A DNA stretch of 64,000 nt from SIG653 sp964509125 (GTDB taxonomy: Bacteria > Bacillota > Clostridia > Oscillospirales > CAG-382), in the NCBI GenBank assembly GCA_964509125.1, contig CAZDVZ010000002.1, forward strand, positions 1-64,000, read 5' to 3'. The position numbers were made by a program, and so were the translations under genes. The notes under the pieces are model-generated. The model was given only the letters and a program-made list of their open reading frames with translations. It was not told where the DNA came from and ran no database searches. Shown here in pieces: positions 42,300 through 51,683 of the stretch. Every line of letters begins with the position of its first letter. Within the stretch, counting starts at the first letter, position 1.

Positions 42300-43595
42300 T
42301 TAGAAAAATAGACTTTTTTTCATAATTCCGCTTTTGTATTTGCATTTCACGCCGTCTTCGTACCCCGATCCTTCCCAGCGCATTCCGTTTTTCCACTCGC
42401 CTGTCCATGTTTTTCCGTCCGGGTATGTGAAAACGCCATTTCCATGTTTCAAATCTTTTTCCCAGCCGCCTTCATAGCTTGAACCGTCGGCGTATGTATA
42501 TGTTCCGAATCCTGTTCTGAGATTTAGGAAGAAGTCACCGACATAACGCTCGCCGCACGAAAAGGTGTAAACGCCTTTGCCGTGGCGTTTATCTTCGAAA
42601 AAGTCTCCGATATAGCTATCTCCGCTTTCGTAAACGCAAGAGCCTGTTCCGCTTTTTCGACCGTTTTTCCAGCTACCTTCATATCTTTCGCCGTTTGCGC
42701 AAATATGTTTTCCGCTCCCGTGCGGTTTATCGTTTTGAAATTCTCCCGTGTAACAGTTTCCGTTTGGGAAGGTATATGAGCCGAAGCCGTTTTTAACTCC
42801 GCCTCTCCACTCGCCGTCATAAATTTTTCCGTCAACGAAAGTGTACTTGCCTTTTCCATGAAATTTGCCTTCTTCAAATTCACCTGAATATACGTCTCCG
42901 TTTGAAAAGGTGCGTATGCCTTTTCCGTGCTGCTTTCCATTTTGCCACTCGCCTTCGTATTTTTCCCCGTTGGCAAAAGTAAAAATTCCAAATCCTTTGT
43001 ATTTTCCGTTTTCAAATTCCCCTTCGTATGATGCGCCGTTAGCAAAGGCGTAAATGCCTTTGCCGTAGTATTGCCCGTCTTTAAGACCGCCTATATATTT
43101 GTCACCGTTGGGGAGAGATTTTTGCCCCTCGGTAAGGTTTGAATGTGGGGGAATATAGTTTTGAAATTGGAGCGGGAACATACATTTAGCATAAAAAAGA
43201 TATAAATTTTTCCCATGAATATCGGCTTTTTCCATCGACGCCAAAAAGTCTATATCGTCTGTTGGGGATGATTGCGGCTCTAAGGTTGGAGTTATGGCAA
43301 CTAAATTTGTTTCCGCTGAAACTGTGAGCAGAGCGCCGTATTTACAAAGAAAAATACCAAAATGCGCCTCGGGATCATTTGGAGCATTTTGAATAATGCT
43401 TTGATATATCTTGGAAGCACCTTTGAAATCTTTGATTTTGCGAAGAATGTTGGCTTTTTCGTAAAGCGCTATATTATCATCGTTATCTGTGCGTGGCAGA
43501 CTTTGAACGAATCCGCAACTGTTACATCTTGAAACGCTGGCATTTTTGGTTATAATAAGGGGATTTTCGCACATTTTGCACTTTATGGTTGCCAT
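42300..43595 (-). CDS. Zinc-ribbon, TPR-like, MORN-repeat protein (paralogue B)
   Basis: 431 residues with the same plan as the neighbour at 40700: zinc ribbon (C6, C9, C24, C27), a TPR-like helix pair, and about eleven MORN repeats (e.g. YEGEFENGKYKGFGIFTFAN) from residue 165 or so onward. GCGGAGG lies 7 nt before the ATG. It follows the methyltransferase by 48 nt. Both paralogues end in the same style (W-x-G-x-G-Y-E...KYK-x-G), so repeat number changed after duplication. Confidence 0.88.
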   Translation of the reverse strand: MATIKCKMCENPLIITKNASVSRCNSCGFVQSLPRTDNDDNIALYEKANILRKIKDFKGASKIYQSIIQNAPNDPEAHFGIFLCKYGALLTVSAETNLVAITPTLEPQSSPTDDIDFLASMEKADIHGKNLYLFYAKCMFPLQFQNYIPPHSNLTEGQKSLPNGDKYIGGLKDGQYYGKGIYAFANGASYEGEFENGKYKGFGIFTFANGEKYEGEWQNGKQHGKGIRTFSNGDVYSGEFEEGKFHGKGKYTFVDGKIYDGEWRGGVKNGFGSYTFPNGNCYTGEFQNDKPHGSGKHICANGERYEGSWKNGRKSGTGSCVYESGDSYIGDFFEDKRHGKGVYTFSCGERYVGDFFLNLRTGFGTYTYADGSSYEGGWEKDLKHGNGVFTYPDGKTWTGEWKNGMRWEGSGYEDGVKCKYKSGIMKKSLFF

Positions 43596-43643
43596 TATAT
43601 CCTCCGCGACTGCATTTAAGCTGATGTTTTTGTGAAAGGCGTA

Positions 43644-44405
43644 TTATTTCTTTGCTACAAAGAAAAATCTGTGAGCTTTTCCCTCCAAAAACTCATTTTC
43701 GTCAACAATTTTTTGCGCCTCGAAGAGGTTTCGTATGCATTTATCTACGGAAAAGTTTTTAAATTCCCATTCAATTATTTTTGCAAACCAAACGAGAGCG
43801 CCGACGTCATAAAATTTGATTGGGTGATAGCCTTCGTTTTCTTCTAAAATTTCAAAACCCACTTCTTCAAATTTTTCGGATTGCGCCTGAAGATATTGGT
43901 TGGGAAAAGTAATAGTTGACTGAGGTGAAATGAGTTTTATAAATTCACGGTCGTTGTATGCTCCAACCTGTTGCGTGATAAAAATTCCTCCGGGTTTCAA
44001 TACGCGAAAAAATTCGCTTGCATTTAAATCGCCGTGACGGTTTAATATAATATCAAAAGTATTGTCGTCGAAGGGGAGCGAATCGGTGGTCGAATTTTTT
44101 ACGGTTATGCCCAAAGGTGAAAGCTTTTCGTTGCAAAGCTTGAAGTTAGGCTCAAACGCCTCTGTGACAAATGTATTCTCATACGGATGATTTAACGAGA
44201 GCAAAAATTCTCCACCCCCTGTATCAATATCAAGCAGCTTCATGTGGGGTTCTAAATATTTCAGAATTGTTTTTTTGTAGCTCCAGGGAAGTTGATCTTC
44301 CTCGTCTGACCATCTTCCTTTCAGATGTGAAAAATCCCATCCGCGGATAGTTGCCAGCTTTTCTTCTTCTTCCCAAAAAGCTCTGTATTCTTCTTGAATT
44401 GACAT
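43644..44405 (-). CDS. SAM-dependent class I methyltransferase
   Basis: 253 residues. Motif I is MKLLDIDTGGGEFLL, followed by the acidic residue region VTEAFEPNF, DTFDIILNRHGDL (motif II position) and FRVLKPGGIFITQQ (post-II). The plan resembles the UbiE/Methyltransf_11 group. Substrate unknown; the gene sits between the RNase M5-MtaB fusion (73 nt upstream) and the MORN genes, with ACAGGAGGCCGCA as ribosome site. A tRNA or small-molecule target are both open. Confidence 0.85.
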   Translation of the reverse strand: MSIQEEYRAFWEEEEKLATIRGWDFSHLKGRWSDEEDQLPWSYKKTILKYLEPHMKLLDIDTGGGEFLLSLNHPYENTFVTEAFEPNFKLCNEKLSPLGITVKNSTTDSLPFDDNTFDIILNRHGDLNASEFFRVLKPGGIFITQQVGAYNDREFIKLISPQSTITFPNQYLQAQSEKFEEVGFEILEENEGYHPIKFYDVGALVWFAKIIEWEFKNFSVDKCIRNLFEAQKIVDENEFLEGKAHRFFFVAKK

Positions 44406-44478
44406 TGCGGCCTCCTGTTTTTTTAGTTTTAAAGAGCAAGCACGGTTTAATTTCAGATGATTGGCAAAGAATAAATTT

Positions 44479-46329
44479 TCACAACAGTTGTTCGCAAAGC
44501 AAAAAACCGTCTTTTACGGAAACGGGCGTCGCGGTGATAATGTCACCTTCGTTAAATTTTCCGTGGGATATAAGCGCTTCTGCAAAGTCCTTTGTATGTC
44601 CCTTGAAATACTTTCCGTCAAAACTTTCTATCAAAATTTCCACAGGTGTTCCTATTTTTTGAGACAAAACATTATGCTTTATTTCTGACGAAACTTCGAT
44701 CAGGCGTTTGTTTCTGAGCTTGGCGTCGTCTTTGGGAATTTTGCCTTCCATACTGTACGCTTCCGTTCCGGGGCGTGGAGAGAAAGAAAAAGCATGAACA
44801 TGAAGAAGGGCATATTTTTTTACAAAATCCAAAGTTTCTTCAAATTCTTCCTCTGTCTCTGTTGGAAAGGAGGTGATGATATCTGCAGAAAGCATAATTT
44901 CGGGTATGGCTTCTCTGAGTGCATTTATCCTTGCCAAAAGCTTTTCTCCGTTATATGGCCGTTTCATCAGTTTTAAAATCCGGCTGTTGGGCGATTGAAC
45001 GGAAAGATGGAGATGGGGCATAAAGCTTTCTGTGCTTTTAATGCACTGTATAAATTCATCCGTGAGCACGTTGGGATCAAGTGATCCTAACCTTATTCGC
45101 TTTATCCCTTTAAGCTTGTTTATCTCATTTATTAACGATACAAGATTTTTTGTTCCGAACGCGGAAGATTCGATTCCTGTTAAAACAACTTCTTTGTATC
45201 CCGCGTTATCAAGACGTTTCGCTTCGCTTAAAATGTCGTTCATGTCACGAATTACAGATCTGCCTCTTAATTTGTGAATAAGACAATATGTACAGTTTCC
45301 GTTGCAACCGTCTTGTATTTTTATATATGCTCTGCAAGCGGAAATAAAAGGAAAAGCTTTGGGTGGGGCGTGACAAATTGATAAAGCAGAATATTTGGAT
45401 TGAATATCCGAAAGGGATTTTATTGCGCCCACGCACCTTTCCTTGTCCTTGCACCCTACGGAAAAAGAAACCCCCGACATATTCTTAACGATTTCGGGTT
45501 TGTGCTCCGAGTAACATCCTGCGACTATTACGTGCTTTGATGTGTTAGCACCTCGTTTTATAGCGGCCACGCTTTTTCTTTCGCTTTCCGCGGTAACCGC
45601 GCAGGTGTTTATAAACGCAAAATCGGATGGTTCACCAAACGGCACGATTTTAAATCCGCTTTCGTAAAGCTGTTCTGCTATCCCTCTTGTTTCGTACTGG
45701 TTGACTCTGCATCCTAAAGTATAAAAAGAAACTGTTTTATCTTTTGGCTCTGTGAGGGAGTTTACGGCTTTTAAAAAACGCTCTTTACCACCCATGGAGT
45801 TTATGGCGTCCATAAAAGCTTTTGCAGTAAGCCCGTCGGGAAGCCCATATTCTTTTGAGATGGCGTTTCTTTTTTCTGCCGAATCATCCTTGCCTGTAAA
45901 CCCCAACTCCCAAAGAAGGGCAGTGGTAACAGGTGTTGCCAAAACGGTTTCTTCTTTCTCGTAAGGAGAGAGAAGTTTAAATAGCACGTCTGCTTCCATA
46001 CCTTCCACACCCAAAAGATTTTCCGCAGAATGATGCGACTTTCTCTTTTCTTTTCCCAAAATTTGCGGTATGTAAAGATTGATAAGCCTGTTGGAAGGAA
46101 CTATTCCTTTTAATCGTGAGCGAATAAATCCTCCCGCTTTGTCACTGTCCGTAAGAACGATTAGCTTTGTTTCGTTTGAAAGCGCTGACAAATGGCTTTT
46201 TTTCTTGGAGTCGTTTAAAATGGAAAAGCCTCCCACGGAAATCACAGGGGAGGACAAAATATTTGAAAGTCTTATTTTGTCATATTTCCCTTCAACTATA
46301 ACGGGATATTTTAAATTAAGTTTTTTCAA
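44479..46329 (-). CDS. Fusion: RNase M5-like TOPRIM + MtaB tRNA methylthiotransferase
   Basis: 616 residues in one frame. Residues 1-195 are an RNase M5-type unit (5S rRNA maturation): TOPRIM with E13 (IVEGKYDK) and D61/D63 (LTDSDKAGGFIR), the hallmark GKEKRK...LGVEGM (92-111) and a DUF4093-like C-terminal helix region. Residues 198-616 are MtaB, which methylthiolates t6A37 in tRNA: C207, C243 and C272 of the first cluster, radical-SAM C342/C346/C349 (DGCNGNCTYC), and a TRAM-like end. The junction SLTEPKDKTVSFYTLGCRVN has no linker and no usable start codon, so MtaB cannot be made alone from a site there. Start is TTG with AAGGA 10 nt upstream, 34 nt behind holA. Confidence 0.9.
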   Translation of the reverse strand: MKKLNLKYPVIVEGKYDKIRLSNILSSPVISVGGFSILNDSKKKSHLSALSNETKLIVLTDSDKAGGFIRSRLKGIVPSNRLINLYIPQILGKEKRKSHHSAENLLGVEGMEADVLFKLLSPYEKEETVLATPVTTALLWELGFTGKDDSAEKRNAISKEYGLPDGLTAKAFMDAINSMGGKERFLKAVNSLTEPKDKTVSFYTLGCRVNQYETRGIAEQLYESGFKIVPFGEPSDFAFINTCAVTAESERKSVAAIKRGANTSKHVIVAGCYSEHKPEIVKNMSGVSFSVGCKDKERCVGAIKSLSDIQSKYSALSICHAPPKAFPFISACRAYIKIQDGCNGNCTYCLIHKLRGRSVIRDMNDILSEAKRLDNAGYKEVVLTGIESSAFGTKNLVSLINEINKLKGIKRIRLGSLDPNVLTDEFIQCIKSTESFMPHLHLSVQSPNSRILKLMKRPYNGEKLLARINALREAIPEIMLSADIITSFPTETEEEFEETLDFVKKYALLHVHAFSFSPRPGTEAYSMEGKIPKDDAKLRNKRLIEVSSEIKHNVLSQKIGTPVEILIESFDGKYFKGHTKDFAEALISHGKFNEGDIITATPVSVKDGFLLCEQLL

Positions 46330-46363
46330 CCCCGGTCATTCCTTTCTACAAAAATTCAAAAGT

Positions 46364-47389
46364 CTATTTTGCAAGAAGCTTTTCCAAAAGCAATTCTATG
46401 TGTGCGTACTGATCTGATGAAAAGCTTTTCAGCTTTTTGTCGCATTCGGCGCAAAGATTTATGGCTGTTTTTAAATAATCGTCGCTTATGTTTGACGCAC
46501 TTCTCATGCGTTTGTCTGCAACCCATGGATTTATGGAAAAATCTTTTGATAGATTAGAAGATGAAACACCTTCTTTTTTTGCACCCTTTGCCAAATAAAT
46601 ATCGTAAAAGCTTTTTGTAAGCGTTCCCATTATTAAAAGCGGATCCGCTTTTTTTAGTTTTAAATTCAAAAAAATGTCTTTCACTTTTGATGCGTTGCCC
46701 AAGGATACCGCCTCGGACAGATCAAATGTTTGATATTCAACATTTGAACAACAATATGTTTCAATTTCATTTTTTGAAACACTTTTACATGAAGTGCAAA
46801 GCTTTTCGATCTCTCCCTTAAGAATGTACATATCGTTGCCGCAATAGTCTATAAGATGTTTTGCGCCGTCGGGAGAAATTGAAACGCCCGCCTTTTCAAA
46901 GTGACGATCGATCCAATTTATCAGTTTTGCCGTGTCGGATTTTGGAAATTCCACCAAAAAACAGTTTTTCTTTATGGCTTCCGCAAGAGAATGGACGGCT
47001 GTGGGTTTTGCGGGCGATTTTGAAGGAGAGATCAACTTCGATTCAAACTCATCGTTTCTGTAAACCAAAAGCACGGTCGAGTCATCAATTCCACACGAGA
47101 TAAGCTTTTCAAGTTGGGAAAGCTCTTTGTCACTCCATTTTAAAATTTTCGGGTCGGACGCTTCCAGCATTTTTCGTTCGTTCATAAAAGAATAAGTGCT
47201 TAAAAAAACGTCAATATCGTCGAAAGTAAGGTTTTCGCCTTCGAAGCGGGAATAGTTCAATTGGTTTTCCTTTGCGCCTTCTCGCAAGACAGAAACATAA
47301 TAATCTTTTAAATATTCGTTTTCGCCATAAAACACAAAAAAACCGCATTTGTTCTTTTTCAACCGTTCTTTAAGTTCGCTTTCGTTCAT
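46364..47389 (-). CDS. holA: DNA polymerase III delta subunit
   Basis: 341-residue clamp-loader subunit that opens the beta clamp. N-terminal block CGFFVFYGENEYLKDYYVSVL, AAA+ fold with the degenerate P-loop region, the central NIEYQTFDLSEAV-like segment (CSNVEYQTFDLSEAVSLGNA) and C-terminal helices ending HIELLLEKLLAK. CGGAGGAGAAAA precedes the ATG. It is the first gene of a minus-strand operon running through the fusion, methyltransferase and MORN genes. Confidence 0.92.
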   Translation of the reverse strand: MNESELKERLKKNKCGFFVFYGENEYLKDYYVSVLREGAKENQLNYSRFEGENLTFDDIDVFLSTYSFMNERKMLEASDPKILKWSDKELSQLEKLISCGIDDSTVLLVYRNDEFESKLISPSKSPAKPTAVHSLAEAIKKNCFLVEFPKSDTAKLINWIDRHFEKAGVSISPDGAKHLIDYCGNDMYILKGEIEKLCTSCKSVSKNEIETYCCSNVEYQTFDLSEAVSLGNASKVKDIFLNLKLKKADPLLIMGTLTKSFYDIYLAKGAKKEGVSSSNLSKDFSINPWVADKRMRSASNISDDYLKTAINLCAECDKKLKSFSSDQYAHIELLLEKLLAK

Positions 47390-47502
47390 TTTTCTCCTCC
47401 GAAACTTCCTGTTTATAGAATATCATTCAACATCAAACTTGTCAAGTTAATTTTAAAATTATTTTTTTCTTCCAAAAAATATTAAGAAAGCCCACGGCAG
47501 TA

Positions 47503-47531
47503 TTGACTTTTGAGACATGATGAAGTATAAT
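47503..47531 (+). promoter_or_regulatory. Promoter of the dipeptide epimerase gene
   Basis: TTGACT at 47503-47508 and TATAAT at 47526-47531, 17-bp spacer, 35 nt before the start codon. Confidence 0.85.
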
Positions 47532-47565
47532 ACAAATATAAATTTTCATTATGCGGAGATGTACC

Positions 47566-48603
47566 ATGAAAATTACAGATGTAAAAATTTATTCTGAGGA
47601 TATGCCTCTTAAAGTGCCGTTTATAACTGCCAAGCGCAGGCTTGACGTTATACGAGATTATGTTGTGGAAATTCACACCGATGACGGAAAAATTGGTTTT
47701 GGAGCCTGTGCGCCCACTCCCGTTATTACGGGCGATACGGTTGGGTCCATAATATACGCGGTGGAGGAATATATAAAGCCTCGCCTTTTGGGTATGGAGG
47801 TTACAAACGAACTTTTACCCTATGTGAGAGATTGTATGGAACATAACACCTCACCAAAAGCGGCGGTGGATATTGCTCTTTATGATCTTCTTTCGCAAAA
47901 AGAGGGTAAAACAATATTTCAATATATGGGTGGAAATGGAGATTTTTGCCTTAAGACTGATATTACAGTGAGTCTCGGTACTCCCGAAACAATGGTGAAA
48001 GATACGTTGAGCGCTCTTGAAGAAGGGTTCGATGTTCTTAAAATAAAATTGGGAACTGTACCCGCAGAGGATAAAGCGCGAATTGCCGCTATCGCATCCG
48101 TTGTTGGAAAAGATGTTCCGATTCGTCTTGATGCAAACCAAGCGTGGCAGCCTAAAGATGCTGTGGAGCTGTGTGATTTTGCATTGAAAAGCGGAATGAA
48201 CATTGAATTGGTAGAACAACCCGTTCATTACCGTGACATTGACGGCATGGAATATGTAACCAAAAATACAGAGGCAGACATACTTGCGGATGAAAGCGCC
48301 TTTTCTTATTACGATGTAAAAGATATATTGAAACGCGGTGCGGCGGATTTGATAAATATTAAGTTGATGAAATGCGGCGGGCTTTACGAAGCGGAACGTA
48401 TTCACGCATTGGCTATGGAATACGGTGCGGAATGTATGCTTGGATGTATGATGGAAGGCCCTGTGAGTGTTGCCGCGGCGGCTCAGTTCGCCGCCGCGAA
48501 GGGTATTACGAAGGTTGACCTTGATGCCCCCATTCTCTGTAAAGAGTTTATAAATAACACTCCTGTGGATTTTATAAACAATAAAATTAAATTAAAGCGA
48601 TGA
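47566..48603 (+). CDS. Dipeptide epimerase (L-Ala-D/L-Glu type), enolase superfamily
   Basis: 345 residues from the ATG at 47566 (GGAG 8 nt upstream; a GTG/ATG 15 nt earlier is inside the leader). Muconate-lactonizing subgroup of enolase: catalytic lysines in FDVLKIKLG and INIKLMKCGG, metal ligands in IRLDANQAW, ELVEQP and LADES. The enzyme epimerises L-Ala-Glu-like dipeptides for murein peptide recycling (family knowledge; specificity not proven). It reads toward the convergent pdaA gene with only 2 nt between stop codons. The next two genes also concern the wall. Confidence 0.88.
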   Translation: MKITDVKIYSEDMPLKVPFITAKRRLDVIRDYVVEIHTDDGKIGFGACAPTPVITGDTVGSIIYAVEEYIKPRLLGMEVTNELLPYVRDCMEHNTSPKAAVDIALYDLLSQKEGKTIFQYMGGNGDFCLKTDITVSLGTPETMVKDTLSALEEGFDVLKIKLGTVPAEDKARIAAIASVVGKDVPIRLDANQAWQPKDAVELCDFALKSGMNIELVEQPVHYRDIDGMEYVTKNTEADILADESAFSYYDVKDILKRGAADLINIKLMKCGGLYEAERIHALAMEYGAECMLGCMMEGPVSVAAAAQFAAAKGITKVDLDAPILCKEFINNTPVDFINNKIKLKR

Positions 48604-48605
48604 AT

Positions 48606-49376
48606 TCATGGGCTTTCTTTGTATTTTGACAAGTGATCAAGGCTTTCAAAGGCGTAGCCTTCACTTTTTAATGTCTTTATGACGTCACCCAAAATTTCCG
48701 CATTTGTTTTTGAATTTGGGTGCAGCAACATTACCTCCCCATTGTGGACGGTAGAAAGTATTTTTTCCTTTGCCCATGAGGGAGATTTTTGCGAGTTGTT
48801 GTCCCAGTCTGCATATGCAAATGACCAGAAAACGCATTTATATCCTAACTTTTCGCAAAAATTTAGCGTATTTTCGGAAAATGCTCCTTCCGGAGGTCTG
48901 AAATACTTTGCCATTTTTTTGCCTGTGCACTTTTCATATTCTTCTTCAAGTCCCAACAATTCTTTTTGAAATGCATCGAAGGAAAGGGACGAAACATTTC
49001 CGTGCGTCAATGTGTGGTTGCATACAAGATGTCCTTCCTCCGCCATGCGCCGAGCCACTTCCGGCGTGTTTTTATAAATTGCGGGAAGAATGAAAAAAGC
49101 GGCTTTAACATCTTCTTCTTTGAGAACGTCTAAAATTTTAACTACGTTTTCTGTAGAATAACCCGCATCAAAGGTGAGATATATTGTTTTTTCGTCCGGG
49201 TTTCCCATGGCTATAATTGACGGATGGTTTATAATTTCTTTTCCGTCCAAAAGTAAAGGTTGTGTTCCGTCACTTTTTGATTTAAAATACCAATTATGCG
49301 CTCCTTCTGCTGCGGAATTAATACAAGCCACAAGGGAAAAAACGAGCGCCAAGACGGATATATAAAGTTTTTTCAT
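48606..49376 (-). CDS. pdaA: Polysaccharide deacetylase, PdaA-like
   Basis: 256-residue CE4 enzyme that, by family, makes muramic delta-lactam in the spore cortex. N-terminal signal or signal anchor (LYISVLALVFSLVACINSA), then the NodB fold: TFDAGY with D70 (the usual second Asp is replaced by Ala, as known in PdaA-like members), H-x3-H at H121/H125 (NHTLTH), the RPPEGAFSE loop, and the C-terminal MLLHP motif with the catalytic His. CAAGGAGTTTTT precedes the ATG. It is consistent with the sporulation genes in the window. Confidence 0.9.
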   Translation of the reverse strand: MKKLYISVLALVFSLVACINSAAEGAHNWYFKSKSDGTQPLLLDGKEIINHPSIIAMGNPDEKTIYLTFDAGYSTENVVKILDVLKEEDVKAAFFILPAIYKNTPEVARRMAEEGHLVCNHTLTHGNVSSLSFDAFQKELLGLEEEYEKCTGKKMAKYFRPPEGAFSENTLNFCEKLGYKCVFWSFAYADWDNNSQKSPSWAKEKILSTVHNGEVMLLHPNSKTNAEILGDVIKTLKSEGYAFESLDHLSKYKESP

Positions 49377-49466
49377 AAAAACTCCTTGAGATATTCAGAA
49401 ATAAATTTTACTTGTAAATAGTTTTCTTTGTTTTGCAAATAATATAAATTGAAAAAAGAGGGAAAT

Positions 49467-50261
49467 ATGATATTTATAAAAGGAAGAGTTTCCGTTTTTG
49501 ATAAACCTGACAAAAAAAGTCAGCATATTGACGAAGCATTTTACGGAATGTCTTGCGTTCTTTTGGAGGACGCGGGCGAATTTTTGAAGATAAGGACAGA
49601 ATACGGATACGAAGGCTATGTGCCGGCAGATGATGTGGCAAATTTGGATTATGAGCCCGACAGCATCGTAATAGCACCTGCGGCCGATCTTTATATTGCG
49701 CCGAAACTTTATCACGGCCCGTCTGTGTCTCTTCCCCGTGGCGCGAGAGTAAAACTTGGCGAGATTGCGGAAGAAGACAAGCGTTTCCGTGAGGTCATTA
49801 CTCCGATGGGGGAAAAAATGTATATTTTTTACCGCCTTGTAGCTCCTTTTAAGCTGAAAACCGATGATGACAGAAAATTAGAAAACGAGGATATGCTCAG
49901 AGATCTAATCGTTAAAACGGCAAGAAAATATGAGGGTACTTGTTATCGTTGGGGCGGTAAGACTGTTTCCGGCATCGATTGTTCCGGGCTTGCTTTCATG
50001 TCCTACTATCTTAACGGATATTATATTTTCAGAGATGCGAAGCCGGATTTTCAAACAAGATTCAGAAAAATATCGTGGAACGAGGTTAAAAAAGGAGATC
50101 TGCTATATTATCCGGGGCATGTTGCCATATATTTGGGTGATGGCGAAATAATTCATTCTTCAAGCTCATACGGATGTGTTGTTATAAATGACCTTGATCC
50201 TCTTTCTTTGAAATGCAGAGAGAGCCTTAAGGATATAATTTGTGCGTGTACGTTCTTTTGA
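49467..50261 (+). CDS. SH3 / NlpC-P60 cell wall endopeptidase
   Basis: 264 residues from ATG 49467 (AGAGGGA upstream; an in-frame ATG 18 nt earlier overlaps it). Two SH3-like segments (about 1-60 and 66-128) precede an NlpC/P60 papain-like peptidase (140-264) with catalytic C172 (GIDCSG), H218 (YPGHVAIYLG) and H230 (IIHSSS). There is no signal peptide, so it is like the cytoplasmic YkfC-type gamma-D-glutamyl-L-diamino acid hydrolases that recycle murein peptides. This fits the adjacent dipeptide epimerase (47566). It likely shares an operon with miaB (33 nt downstream). Confidence 0.88.
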   Translation: MIFIKGRVSVFDKPDKKSQHIDEAFYGMSCVLLEDAGEFLKIRTEYGYEGYVPADDVANLDYEPDSIVIAPAADLYIAPKLYHGPSVSLPRGARVKLGEIAEEDKRFREVITPMGEKMYIFYRLVAPFKLKTDDDRKLENEDMLRDLIVKTARKYEGTCYRWGGKTVSGIDCSGLAFMSYYLNGYYIFRDAKPDFQTRFRKISWNEVKKGDLLYYPGHVAIYLGDGEIIHSSSSYGCVVINDLDPLSLKCRESLKDIICACTFF

Positions 50262-50294
50262 GTTTAATTTCATAAAGGGGTGTGCGTAAAACAG

Positions 50295-51683
50295 ATGAAT
50301 GATATTTTTGTTTCAAAAGAAATTATTAATAAGCAGCTTGGTATTGCTGCCGAATTGAAGGGCGAAAATGGAAAAAAGGTTTGCATTCTCACTTTCGGAT
50401 GCCAGCAAAACGAGGCAGATAGCGAGATCCTTTCCGGCATTTGCGAGGTTGCGGGTTACAGCGAAACCGATGATCCAAAGGACGCTGATTTGATCTTGAT
50501 AAACACTTGTGCCATAAGAGAGCATGCAGAGTTGAAAGCACTTTCAAGGACAGGGCAGTTTAAAAAGCTCAAGGAGCAGAAAAAAGAGCTTTTGATTGGC
50601 ATATGCGGATGTATGGCTGAACAAAAGGAACGTCGCGAGGCGGTGATTAAAAGTTATCCTTATGTGGATTTTGTTTTCGGCACGGACAGGCTATATATGC
50701 TCCCGCAGATAATAAAAAATGCACTCGCGGCAAAGAAACGCTCTGTGTATATAAGTGACCTTTCCCACAGCGAGTTTGGCATCATTGCCGAAGGATTGCC
50801 CTTGAGGCGCAACAGCGAGTTTAAGGCTAAAGTTTCCATAATGTACGGTTGCGACAATTTTTGTACATATTGCGTCGTTCCATATGTGAGAGGTCGTGAA
50901 AGAAGTCGAAACAGTGCGCTTGTTCTCAATGAGGTAAAGGAACTTGTGGAATGCGGGTTTAAGGATATTATGCTTTTGGGACAAAATGTAAATTCCTATA
51001 AAGGCGATATTTCCTTTCCCGAATTGTTAAAACGTGCGGGAAGCTTTGACGGAGAATATTTCTTGCGCTTCATGACGTCTCACCCAAAGGATGCATCCAC
51101 GGAGCTTGTTCAGGTCATTCGTGATGTTCCCAATGTGGCAAAGCAGTTTCACCTTCCCGTTCAATCGGGGAACAACAGAGTGCTTTCTGCAATGAATAGG
51201 CGTTATACAAGAGAAAAATATTTGGAAAAAGCAATGGAGATAAAATCTCTTATACCCGATGTTACCATGACTACCGATATTATTTGCGGGTTTCCTACGG
51301 AAACCGAAAAGGAATTTTTGGAAACGGTGGATATTATTAAGCAGGTAGAGTTTGATATGATATTTACTTTTTTATATTCGCCTCGCCCCGGAACTCCTGC
51401 GGCAAAAATAGAAGACCAGATCCCGCATGAGGAAAAGGTGAGAAGGTTTGAGCTTTTGTCTTCTGTTCAAAATGATATTGCCGACAAAATAAACGAAAAA
51501 TATCTGGGAAAAACCGTGAGAGTGCTTTGCGAAACAAATTCTGACGGTTTGTGTTCGGGAAGAACTTCAGGAAACAAAATTGTAAATTTCGAGGGGAAAT
51601 CTATGCCCGGTACTTTCGCTAACGTGGAAATAACTTCTGCGGCGGCGTATATTTTGAACGGCAAGGAGAAGTATGGAGAATAA
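50295..51683 (+). CDS. miaB: tRNA-2-methylthio-N6-dimethylallyladenosine synthase
   Basis: 462 residues from ATG 50295; the frame also offers GTG 50280, whose ribosome site (AAAGGGG) touches it. MiaB methylthiolates i6A37 of tRNAs. First iron-sulfur cluster: C36 (FGCQQNEADSE), C72 (NTCAIREH), C106 (GCMAEQ). Radical-SAM cluster: C186, C190 and C193 (YGCDNFCTYC). A TRAM domain ends it. It belongs to the same family as the MtaB half of the fusion at 44479, but the neighbours and motifs (GRERSR) mark it as MiaB. It overlaps the next gene by 11 nt. Confidence 0.96.
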   Translation: MNDIFVSKEIINKQLGIAAELKGENGKKVCILTFGCQQNEADSEILSGICEVAGYSETDDPKDADLILINTCAIREHAELKALSRTGQFKKLKEQKKELLIGICGCMAEQKERREAVIKSYPYVDFVFGTDRLYMLPQIIKNALAAKKRSVYISDLSHSEFGIIAEGLPLRRNSEFKAKVSIMYGCDNFCTYCVVPYVRGRERSRNSALVLNEVKELVECGFKDIMLLGQNVNSYKGDISFPELLKRAGSFDGEYFLRFMTSHPKDASTELVQVIRDVPNVAKQFHLPVQSGNNRVLSAMNRRYTREKYLEKAMEIKSLIPDVTMTTDIICGFPTETEKEFLETVDIIKQVEFDMIFTFLYSPRPGTPAAKIEDQIPHEEKVRRFELLSSVQNDIADKINEKYLGKTVRVLCETNSDGLCSGRTSGNKIVNFEGKSMPGTFANVEITSAAAYILNGKEKYGE

